Source of the DNA: Candidatus Aminicenantota bacterium
GTDB taxonomy: Bacteria > Acidobacteriota > Aminicenantia > Aminicenantales > Aminicenantaceae
Length of the DNA: 6,686 bases
Assembly (NCBI GenBank): GCA_030620655.1
Contig: JAUXEH010000157.1
Span: 1-6,686 of the forward strand
Reading direction: 5' to 3'
Numbering within the stretch: the stretch's first letter is position 1; every line of letters starts with the position of its first letter. The notes beneath the pieces were generated by a model. It did no database searches. It saw only the letters and a list, made by a program, of their open reading frames with translations, and had not been told where the DNA came from. Shown here piece by piece: positions 1 to 5,873 of the stretch. The translations under genes were made by a program, and so were the position numbers.

Positions 1-1035
1 CTCTTCGGAGGCCGTTCGGCCGAACATGATGTGTCCGTCACCTCTGCCGCCGCGGTCTACACCCATCTGGACCCCAGCAAGTACGACATCACGTGCCTGT
101 ATATCAACAGAGAGGGAAGATGGCGCAGGGTGGATTCCCCGCCGGCCTCGGCCGAAGAACGGAAGCAGGGAGAGTTCTCGGCCTTCCTCCCTTGGGCAGC
201 CCAAAACCGGGCGGAGCGTTTTGAGGCGGATGTCTACTTTCCAGTCCTCCACGGTCCCTACGGAGAAGACGGGACCATTCAAGGGCTTTTTGAGCTGGCC
301 GATGTGGCATACGTGGGAGCGGCGGTCCTGGCCTCGGCTGTGGGGATGGACAAAGCCGTGGCCAAGTCCCTGTTCCTGAGCCGGGGGCTTCCTGTGGGCG
401 GGTTCGACGTGATCTTCGAGAGGGACTGGCGCAAGGATCCCGAAACCCTCCTCCACTCCGTGCGTGAGGCATACGGCCTACCCTTTTTCGTCAAACCCGC
501 CAATCTGGGATCCAGTGTGGGCATCAGCAAGGTGAAAGCTCACGCTGAGACCGCGGAAGCCTTCGATAACGCCTTCCAATACGACCGGAAGATCCTGGTG
601 GAAGAGGGGATCCTCGGCCGGGAGATCGAATGCAGCGTCCTGGGGAATGACGAGCCCCGAGCCTCGCTCCCCGGAGAGGTCATCCCGTTCCGTGAATTCT
701 ATGACTACCGGGACAAGTACATCGAAGGAAAAACCCGATTCGGCATCCCCGCTGATCTTCCCGATGACCTGACAAGCGAAGTCCGCCGCCTCGCCGTGGA
801 GGCGTTCAAGGCGGTCGACGCCTGCGGCATGGCCAGAGTGGACTTTTTTGTACAGGCCGGCACGGATCGGATCTATCTGAACGAGGTCAACACCATCCCC
901 GGCTTCACCCAGATCAGCATGTACCCCAAACTCTGGGAGGCGAGCGGCCTGGGATTCGCCTCCCTTCTCGAGGAACTCATAGGGCTCGGCCTGGAGAGGC
1001 ACAGAGACCGGAGGCGGAAGGTGGAGAGGGAATGA
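1..1035 (+). CDS. ddl: D-alanine--D-alanine ligase, 5' end cut by window edge
   Basis: Cytoplasmic ATP-grasp enzyme joining two D-alanines to make the dipeptide end of the peptidoglycan stem precursor. The frame is open from base 1 and begins LFGGRSAEHDVSVTSA, the usual Ddl N-terminal motif, so the true start lies a few codons upstream; the GTG at 31 is internal. Numbering from base 1, visible signatures are E8 of SAEHD (substrate Glu), LHGPYGEDGTIQG at about 83-95, MDK near 116, the ATP-site KPANLGSSVGIS beginning near codon 165, the omega-loop K239-Y240 pair, and the Mg-binding D281 (RVDFF) and N294-E-V-N297, followed by TIPGFTQISMYPKLWE. The KY pair and overall motifs fit a D-Ala-D-Ala ligase rather than a VanA-type D-Ala-D-Lac ligase. 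About 344 residues are visible, so it is a long, DdlA-like form. The C-terminus is an Arg-rich tail. Its stop overlaps the start of ruvX in ATGA, implying translational coupling. Confidence 0.96.
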   Translation, partial: LFGGRSAEHDVSVTSAAAVYTHLDPSKYDITCLYINREGRWRRVDSPPASAEERKQGEFSAFLPWAAQNRAERFEADVYFPVLHGPYGEDGTIQGLFELADVAYVGAAVLASAVGMDKAVAKSLFLSRGLPVGGFDVIFERDWRKDPETLLHSVREAYGLPFFVKPANLGSSVGISKVKAHAETAEAFDNAFQYDRKILVEEGILGREIECSVLGNDEPRASLPGEVIPFREFYDYRDKYIEGKTRFGIPADLPDDLTSEVRRLAVEAFKAVDACGMARVDFFVQAGTDRIYLNEVNTIPGFTQISMYPKLWEASGLGFASLLEELIGLGLERHRDRRRKVERE

Positions 1036-1442
1036 GGATTCTGGGCATCGACTACGGCGACAAGAACATCGGGCTGGCCGTGAGCGACCTTCTCGGTATC
1101 ACGGCCCAGGGCCTGGGGGTTTACCGACAGAAAGGGGGCGCTGAGGATCTGGCCTATTTCCAGGGCCTGGTGGAGGAGTACGGCATCGACCGCATCGTGG
1201 TCGGGCTCCCGCTGCGCATGGACGGCACCCAGGGAAGCCGGGCCGAAATAACCAAGGACTTCGCCGACCGGCTGGGAACCGCTCTGGGCATACCGATCGT
1301 CTTCTGGGATGAGCGCCTGACCACCAAAGAGGCGCTCAGGATCCTCCGCGAGCAGAAGGCCGCCCCCAAGAGGAAGAAGGCCCTGAAAGACCAGATCTCC
1401 GCCACCCTGATCCTGGCGAGCTACCTGGAGAGCGAACGCTAG
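1032..1442 (+). CDS. ruvX: RuvX/YqgF family RNase H-fold nuclease (putative Holliday junction resolvase / pre-16S rRNA processing)
   Basis: A 136-residue protein of the usual YqgF length (E. coli about 138). The family has an RNase H fold and is described as a putative Holliday junction resolvase and as a factor in 16S rRNA 5'-end maturation; the sequence cannot choose between these. Visible motifs are LGIDYGDKNIGLAVSD at 4-19 with catalytic D7, VVGLPLRMDG at 56-65, WDERLTT at 92-98 with D93, and D120 in KDQISATLILASYL near the end, giving the expected set of acidic residues. A basic run (KAAPKRKKALK, 109-119) lies just before D120, as is common in the family. The ATG overlaps the ddl stop, and GGAG at 1023-1026 sits five bases upstream, supporting this start. 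It is the middle gene of the ddl-ruvX-mltG operon. Confidence 0.95.
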   Translation: MRILGIDYGDKNIGLAVSDLLGITAQGLGVYRQKGGAEDLAYFQGLVEEYGIDRIVVGLPLRMDGTQGSRAEITKDFADRLGTALGIPIVFWDERLTTKEALRILREQKAAPKRKKALKDQISATLILASYLESER

Positions 1443-1443
1443 C

Positions 1444-2463
1444 ATGCGCAAGGCGCTCAGGGCCTTTAAATACATCCTGGTGGCGGGCGCTGTCTTCGTG
1501 TTGATGATGGCCGGCTGGTTTTCCATCCAGTTCAACACCGCGGCCGACGCGGCCGGCGAGACCTTGCTTTTCGAAGTGGCGGAAGGCTGGAATGCGGGGC
1601 AGATCGCGGAGGCGCTGGCAGCACGCGGCATCATCGCCCGCCAATGGCCCTTCCTGCTGGGCTACCGCCTGTTTTTTCCCGGTCAGAGCCTCAAAGCCGG
1701 CGAGTACCGCCTGAAAACACCCCTCTCTCCCAAACAGGTGATCCAGGCACTTGTCCTGGGCCAGGTCCTTCTGTATCCCATGACCATACCCGAAGGCCTG
1801 ACACGGCGCGAGACGGCACAACACCTGAACAAGGCCTACGCTGTGGACACCGAGGCGTTCCTGACGGCCAGCGCCGAGCCCGGTGCGGTGCGGGATTGGG
1901 ATGCGGAATCCGCCGACCTGGAGGGATACCTGCTTCCTGAGACCTATCACTTCCCCAAAGATGTCACTCCGGCCGAGATGGTGGAGGCCATGGTGGACCA
2001 ATTCCAGAGTGTGTTTACCGAAGACTGGAAACAACGGGCCTCTGAACTGGGACTCAGTGTCAGGCAGGTCGTGATCCTGGCTTCCCTGGTGGAAAAGGAG
2101 ACGTCGCGAGGCGAGGAGAGGGCCCTGGTTTCTGCCGTGTTCCACAACCGCCTGCGCATGGGCATGACACTGGGCTGCGATCCCACCATAGTGTACGCGC
2201 TCAAACAAACCGACAGCTACACCGGCCGGCTGCGGTACCAGGACCTGAAGCTGGATTCCCCCTACAACACCTACCTGTATCCCGGACTTCCCCCCGGTCC
2301 CATCGCCAATCCCGGACGAGCCTCTTTGGAGGCCGCCCTCTACCCCGAGGACGTGGATTACCTGTATTTTGTCTCGCGCAATGACGGCAGCCACCAGTTC
2401 AGCCGCACCTACCGGGAACATATAAACGCGGTCAATAAATACCAGCGCCGCCGCTTACCCTGA
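1444..2463 (+). CDS. mltG: Endolytic murein transglycosylase MltG (YceG-like)
   Basis: Inner-membrane lytic transglycosylase that cleaves nascent glycan strands near the membrane and is thought to terminate glycan polymerisation. It has 339 residues, close to E. coli MltG (340). One N-terminal membrane segment lies at about 10-29 (ILVAGAVFVLMMAGWF), with basic residues before it (N-in, catalytic part outside). A LysM-like subdomain follows at about 40-105 (VAEGWNAGQIAEALAARGI, KAGEYRL). The catalytic YceG domain contains EGYLLPETYHFP at 160-171, ASLVEKET at 213-220 with the essential Glu in EKE (E217 or E219), HNRLRMGMTLGCDPTIVYAL, SPYNTYLYPGLPPGPIANPG at 272-291, and YLYFVSRNDGSHQFS at 306-320. 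The start is one base after the ruvX stop. Shine-Dalgarno support is weak (GGAGAG at 1427-1432, about 11 bases away), but any later start would remove the membrane anchor. It is the last gene of the operon on this strand before a likely new promoter. Confidence 0.96.
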   Translation: MRKALRAFKYILVAGAVFVLMMAGWFSIQFNTAADAAGETLLFEVAEGWNAGQIAEALAARGIIARQWPFLLGYRLFFPGQSLKAGEYRLKTPLSPKQVIQALVLGQVLLYPMTIPEGLTRRETAQHLNKAYAVDTEAFLTASAEPGAVRDWDAESADLEGYLLPETYHFPKDVTPAEMVEAMVDQFQSVFTEDWKQRASELGLSVRQVVILASLVEKETSRGEERALVSAVFHNRLRMGMTLGCDPTIVYALKQTDSYTGRLRYQDLKLDSPYNTYLYPGLPPGPIANPGRASLEAALYPEDVDYLYFVSRNDGSHQFSRTYREHINAVNKYQRRRLP

Positions 2464-2470
2464 AGCGAAA

Positions 2471-2489
2471 AGGCTGGAAAAAACAGCCT
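2471..2489 (+). terminator. Small hairpin just after mltG, possible weak terminator
   Basis: AGGCTG (2471-2476) and CAGCCT (2484-2489) form a perfect 6-bp stem around an A-rich 7-base loop, 8 bases after the mltG stop codon. No T tract follows, so it is a poor intrinsic terminator by itself. It may attenuate read-through, stabilise the 3' end of the operon mRNA, or be chance. Its left arm overlaps the candidate -35 of the next gene. Confidence 0.3.
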
Positions 2490-2503
2490 CATTCTGCTAT
2501 AGT
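2475..2503 (+). promoter_or_regulatory. Candidate sigma70-type promoter with extended -10
   Basis: TGCTATAGT at 2495-2503 matches an extended -10 (TGn plus TATAGT, five of six to TATAAT). A weak -35, TGGAAA at 2475-2480 (four of six to TTGACA), lies at the ideal 17-base spacing. Transcription would begin near 2510 and give a leader of about 50 bases for the 361-residue secreted protein. It lies in the only gap on this strand large enough for a promoter. The call is by pattern only, and this organism's sigma-factor preference is unknown. Confidence 0.5.
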
Positions 2504-2520
2504 GGGCTTTTAATATCCAA

Positions 2521-2547
2521 GAGAAACCTACCTGGTTGGTTGATCTC
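2521..2547 (+). promoter_or_regulatory. Possible 5'-UTR stem-loop next to the ribosome binding site
   Basis: GAGA (2521-2524) pairs with TCTC (2544-2547), and AACC (2525-2528) with GGTT (2538-2541). A GA bulge at 2542-2543 and a 9-base loop complete the structure. The stem ends exactly one base before the Shine-Dalgarno AAGGAGG, so it could protect the leader or tune ribosome access. With 8 imperfect base pairs it could also be chance. Confidence 0.25.
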
Positions 2548-2554
2548 AAGGAGG
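2548..2554 (+). promoter_or_regulatory. Strong Shine-Dalgarno of the 361-residue protein
   Basis: AAGGAGG at 2548-2554 is a near-perfect anti-16S match, four bases before the ATG at 2559. It fixes the start and suggests high expression, in contrast to the weak site in front of mltG. Confidence 0.8.
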
Positions 2555-2558
2555 AAAC

Positions 2559-3644
2559 ATGAAAAACAAGACCCTCGTCATGCCAGTTCTTTTGCTCGGC
2601 CTCATCGCCGTCCTGGCCACAGTGCCCCCACTGACCGCTCAGGAAGAGCAGCAAGCCCAACAGGAACAAAAGGTCGTCATCCCCGACCAAGTCAAAACCG
2701 TCCTTCAGCAGGGCGCACAGGCGCGCCAGCCCCGCCTGGATATCCCCTTCACTTTCCTGGACAAGGATCTGTACCTACCCGCCCAGATGAACCTGCACAA
2801 AGTGTTCTTTTTCAAGGTGAAAAACGCAGATCTCGGTTTTGCTGCGCCGACACAGCCCGCCGCTAAAAAAGAAGAAACTCAGGAAGAACAGGAGGTCACC
2901 TCCTTCGAGTCCAAGCCTGCTATGCTTCAGGCACACAACCATGTGTTCCTGCACTACCAGCAGCTGGACGGCAACTTCTCCAAGGAAGCCTACATCCCGA
3001 TGTCCATCCAGATCGACGGCGGCAGCTATGATGCGGAAAAGGAGGAGATCTACACCACGGGTTATCCCCTGGCGCCTGGAAGATACCTCCTGTCCATGGC
3101 CATAACCTCTCCGGACCTCCAGAAGATCGGGACGCAGTATTACGAGTTCACCCTGCCCAACCCCATGGGCTTCACGGAAGAGCTCGGCACTACCCCGGTC
3201 TTTTTCATCAAAAACCTGAACCGCATGTCCGCTCCTGAGACCCGCTCCGAAATCCACAAAGGGATCTTCACCTATTCCGTGCTCCAGGTCGAAGCCAGCC
3301 TGGACAACGTGTTCACCGCCGGAGACAACCTGGATGTGTTTTTCTATATCTTCGGGGCCCAGCCCAATGAGCAGAGCCGCAACGACATCGAGGTCACCTA
3401 CGAAGTGGTCCAGGGCGAGGAAACGATTATCCGCTACGCCGAGACCAACTATGACATGGCCCTGGTCAGCCAGCCGCTGCCCCTGAAGAAAACGGTCCTG
3501 ATCAAGACCACCAAGGACGGGAAGACCACCGAGAGGCAGGAACAGAAGGATCTGGAACCCGGAGCCTATGCCCTGTCGATCGAAGTCACAGATAAGCTGT
3601 CAGGCAAGTCCCTGAAGCAGCTCATCAATTTCGAAGTCAGGTAA
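2559..3644 (+). CDS. Secreted beta-rich protein of unknown function, related to the C-terminal modules of GWxTD proteins
   Basis: I do not recognise a named family. The 361-residue product starts with a clear Sec signal peptide (K-rich start, hydrophobic 7-22, likely SPase I cleavage after LTA at 25-27), then a Gln/Glu-rich mature start at 28-38. The rest looks like two beta-sandwich domains. The first (about 58-200) carries a charged linker (AAKKEETQEEQE, 101-112) and ends LAPGRYLLSM (171-180) followed by YYEFTLP. The second (about 210-361) ends LEPGAYALSIEV (332-343) and closes at the last residues with NFEVR. The second domain aligns by eye with residues about 395-525 of the convergent 693-residue GWxTD protein: SVLQVEASLDNVFT against KVLEHKVVIDPKYT, then GDNLDV against AENISF, then the PGxY-type closing strands. 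It lacks both the GWxTD motif and TPRs. No cysteine or lipobox is seen, so it is probably periplasmic or surface-exposed. It likely has its own promoter and ends at a shared convergent hairpin. Confidence 0.9.
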   Translation: MKNKTLVMPVLLLGLIAVLATVPPLTAQEEQQAQQEQKVVIPDQVKTVLQQGAQARQPRLDIPFTFLDKDLYLPAQMNLHKVFFFKVKNADLGFAAPTQPAAKKEETQEEQEVTSFESKPAMLQAHNHVFLHYQQLDGNFSKEAYIPMSIQIDGGSYDAEKEEIYTTGYPLAPGRYLLSMAITSPDLQKIGTQYYEFTLPNPMGFTEELGTTPVFFIKNLNRMSAPETRSEIHKGIFTYSVLQVEASLDNVFTAGDNLDVFFYIFGAQPNEQSRNDIEVTYEVVQGEETIIRYAETNYDMALVSQPLPLKKTVLIKTTKDGKTTERQEQKDLEPGAYALSIEVTDKLSGKSLKQLINFEVR

Positions 3645-3654
3645 GTCAATATAC

Positions 3655-3680
3655 CGGGCCCCTTCTCCGGAGGGGGCCCG
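3655..3680. terminator. Bidirectional hairpin between convergent genes
   Basis: CGGGCCCCTT (3655-3664) pairs with AGGGGGCCCG (3671-3680), giving about 10 bp with one G-T wobble and a 6-base loop. It fills most of the 45-base gap between the stops of the 361-residue protein (+) and the 693-residue protein (-). There is no good T tract on either side (CCCCCCTTT follows on the + strand), so it is not a classical intrinsic terminator. Position and stability still make it the likely 3' end for both transcripts. Confidence 0.65.
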
Positions 3681-3689
3681 ATCCCCCCT

Positions 3690-5771
3690 TTACCTCTTCT
3701 CGATCTCCGCGATCAAGGCCTTGATCTCTTCCTGCGCCGGGTTGAGCCTCAGGGAGGCATTGAGGGCGTCCAGCGCCTTCTGGCGCTCACCCAGCTGGTT
3801 ATAACAGATGCCCAGGGAGTTGAGCAGCCCGGCGTCACTGTCGTATATCTCGTTCCCCTGCAGGAGGCTGTCGACCGCTTCCTGATACTGGCCCCTGCCC
3901 ATGAACGCCCGTCCCTTGATCAGGAAGTACTGGAACCGCATCTCCGTGTCGTCCCGAAGCCGTTCGATGAGCTCGATGCTCCGGTCGAACTTCTCGATCT
4001 TGAACAGGAAGTTGGCGTAGTCCACCACACCCTGCTTGTACTCCGGATTGGCCTCATGGGCCTTCTGATAGAGCTCCTCCGCCAGGTCCCATTTCTGGGT
4101 TTCTTCCGCCTGGCCGGCCAGCGAGAAGAAATAGAGATAGTTGCGGGAAAGCGGGAACGCCTTGGCTTGAGCGATGGGATGGGCCAGCACGGCCTGGGTC
4201 GAGACCGTGAAGCCGGTCTTTTTCTGGTCCAGGGTCTGGCCCTCTCCGTCTATCAGGAACAGCTCCATCTCGTAGTAGTCCGGGGGAAGTTCGCTCCCAA
4301 CGATCTCCTGAGTGACCGTCAGGGTCCTGCGGAAGGGGATATTCCGCAGGTTCACATCGAAGGCCTTGACGGTCGGATCGACGGGTTTCAATCCCTTGAT
4401 CTCGACCCGGAGCTTCCCGTTTTCCCAGAGGCTCTGGATCACGTTCGACACATTGAGCAGGAACGAGATGTTCTCGGCGGCCGCAAAGGTATACTTGGGA
4501 TCGATGACCACCTTATGTTCCAGGACCTTGAAGGGGATGTGCAGGTCCCGGCGGAAATTCTGGATCCTGTAGCCCAGGAGGGGCCGCATGATACCGGGAC
4601 GGCCCGAATCCTCCGGCGCGGAGACCACCTTCTCGAAAACGGTGAATTCCTTGCCCACCGAATTCTGCAGCAGGATGGTCAGGTTGAACTGCCCGTCGAT
4701 CATGGGAAAGGAATCCTCGATGGCGATGCCATTGCCTTGGATGTGACCGAGATCCTCTTCTTTGAAGTAGAGGGGGAACTCTCGTGTATACTGGAAGATA
4801 ATCCTCTCGTCCTTCTTCAGGTTGACGGTCAGGGAAAAGTTGCAGAAATACTGGCGGTCGGGCTCGTAGTAATCAATGGAGATCTCCTCGGGTACGATAG
4901 AAAAGTGCAGGAAATTGATGTCCATGAGCGGGTCCCTGATGAAGGCCAGCTCCGTCGTGCTCTCCACGAAGTTTTCCATGTATTCCGTGCTGACCATGGC
5001 CTTGTACTCCAGGAAATTCGTGGCATAGGTGGGGTTGACGTCTTTCTTGACCGAATCGATGATCTCGGCCAGCATGATGTTGTGCAGGGCCGAGGGGATC
5101 CAGTTGTAGGGGATGTCGCCCGGGACCATGCTGAGGGAGACCAGCGCCAGGGTCGGGACCCGGGTGAGCAGGTACTGATACATTCCTTCATAGTCACTGG
5201 GGTTGAAATGCCGCCCGTACACCATGAGCGCGGTCGGGCCGTCGCTGATGGGATCATACAGCTTGTACTCCCCGGCCCCCCCGCGCTGGAAGAACACCAG
5301 CGCGAAATAGGTGGGCTGTCCCCTGGCCACGTCTCCGTGGAAGTACCAGATCTCGATGGGATAGAGGTCGAGCGAGCTGGGGATCCTCTCGTAACTGGTG
5401 GGCTCCCCCAGCATGATGTAGAAACGGCCCATGTCCGTCATCCAGCCCGGACGGACTGTCTGGCGCCTGAAGGTCTTGTTGGCATAGTTGAAACGGCGGA
5501 TGTGCTCTTCCTTGCGCTCGTTCTGGGGTGTGCCGGGTGTGGGGTCGCGCTGCTTCCAGAAGGTGCGTACGAAGGCATCCCGGTCGTGGTCCGTAGTCAG
5601 CTGCATGAACACCTCCTTCTCCTGAGGAAGGATGATGTATCGGGTCAGGGTTAGGAACTCCTGGAACCGGGGCGACAGTTCCTCTTCCCTGAGTTTTTCC
5701 TGGCCCAGCATCGCGTGTGCGCCCAGACATACCAGCACGAGCCCGAGGCTCAAGAGTCTTTTTTTCATCAT
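3690..5771 (-). CDS. GWxTD-domain protein with C-terminal TPR repeats, exported
   Basis: This 693-residue protein has the GWxTD domain (TIGR04514-type), whose function is not known. Domains in order: a signal peptide at 1-20 (KKR, hydrophobic core, likely cleavage after AHA). The GWxTD domain spans about 30-190, with FWKQRDPTPGTPQNE at 71-85, YANKTF at 96-101, GWMTDMGRFYIMLGEP at 109-124, IEIWYF at 139-144 and an Arg/Gly stretch ending EYKLYDP. A beta-rich region covers about 285-385 and a second one about 395-525 (LPPDYYEMELFL near 496-507). Four TPR-like repeats lie at about 543-680 (WDLAEELYQKAHEANPEY, FDRSIELIERLRDD, YQEAVDSLLQGN, RQKALDALNASLRLNP). The Cys at residue 15 is not in a valid lipobox (LVC with Val before it), so it is not an obvious lipoprotein. 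Two adjacent ATGs (5771 and 5768) are possible starts; AAGGAAAG at 5779-5786 favours the first. It probably follows the upstream GWxTD gene in one transcription unit. TPRs suggest protein partners; the actual role is unknown. Confidence 0.92.
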   Translation of the reverse strand: MMKKRLLSLGLVLVCLGAHAMLGQEKLREEELSPRFQEFLTLTRYIILPQEKEVFMQLTTDHDRDAFVRTFWKQRDPTPGTPQNERKEEHIRRFNYANKTFRRQTVRPGWMTDMGRFYIMLGEPTSYERIPSSLDLYPIEIWYFHGDVARGQPTYFALVFFQRGGAGEYKLYDPISDGPTALMVYGRHFNPSDYEGMYQYLLTRVPTLALVSLSMVPGDIPYNWIPSALHNIMLAEIIDSVKKDVNPTYATNFLEYKAMVSTEYMENFVESTTELAFIRDPLMDINFLHFSIVPEEISIDYYEPDRQYFCNFSLTVNLKKDERIIFQYTREFPLYFKEEDLGHIQGNGIAIEDSFPMIDGQFNLTILLQNSVGKEFTVFEKVVSAPEDSGRPGIMRPLLGYRIQNFRRDLHIPFKVLEHKVVIDPKYTFAAAENISFLLNVSNVIQSLWENGKLRVEIKGLKPVDPTVKAFDVNLRNIPFRRTLTVTQEIVGSELPPDYYEMELFLIDGEGQTLDQKKTGFTVSTQAVLAHPIAQAKAFPLSRNYLYFFSLAGQAEETQKWDLAEELYQKAHEANPEYKQGVVDYANFLFKIEKFDRSIELIERLRDDTEMRFQYFLIKGRAFMGRGQYQEAVDSLLQGNEIYDSDAGLLNSLGICYNQLGERQKALDALNASLRLNPAQEEIKALIAEIEKR

Positions 5772-5778
5772 GATCGTT

Positions 5779-5786
5779 CTTTCCTT
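5779..5786 (-). promoter_or_regulatory. Shine-Dalgarno of the 693-residue GWxTD protein
   Basis: On the minus strand this reads AAGGAAAG, seven bases before the ATG at 5771 and ten before the second ATG at 5768. It fits the first ATG better. In the remainder of the 91-base gap (5772-5862) I see no convincing -35/-10 pair, so co-transcription with the upstream GWxTD gene is plausible. Confidence 0.55.
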
Positions 5787-5847
5787 ACCATAGATCTAAT
5801 GCTGTCGAAAGGGAGGCTAGACTGCGCTTATTCAATAAAACTCAAGG

Positions 5848-5873
5848 TCCGGCGATTTGGTTTCACTGCCGGA
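5848..5873 (-). terminator. Weak hairpin spanning the stop of the upstream GWxTD gene
   Basis: On the minus strand TCCGGC (from 5873) and GCCGGA (ending 5848) form a 6-bp stem with a 14-base loop that includes the stop codon. TTTTATT follows after seven bases. The stem is short and the T tract distant, so it is at best a partial terminator or a processing site between the two GWxTD genes. Confidence 0.3.

Noticed and set aside
31..1035. GTG at 31 as the start of ddl
   Set aside because: The ten codons before it encode the conserved LFGGRSAEHD motif in frame, including the substrate Glu, so the gene starts before the window.
1..1035. VanA-type D-Ala-D-Lac resistance ligase
   Set aside because: The omega loop keeps the Lys-Tyr pair of D-Ala-D-Ala ligases, and the neighbours are housekeeping genes, with no vanH or vanX in view.
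1336..2421. 361-codon open frame on the - strand, antisense to mltG
   Set aside because: The + strand has every MltG motif in order; the antisense product is Gly/His/Gln-rich and unrecognisable.
4056..5654. 532-codon open frame on the + strand, antisense to the 693-residue gene
   Set aside because: Its product is a compositionally odd series of short charged and Gly/Val/Asp-rich pieces with no recognisable motif, while the opposite strand has signal peptide, GWxTD and TPRs. It is a shadow caused by GC-rich codon use.
5712..5771. Lipoprotein signal in the 693-residue protein (Cys at residue 15)
   Set aside because: The residue before Cys is Val; a lipobox needs Gly, Ala or Ser there. An AHA signal peptidase I site follows instead.
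5772..5862. A dedicated promoter for the 693-residue gene
   Set aside because: TTGAGT and TATGGT-like boxes exist on the minus strand but not at a workable spacing from each other.
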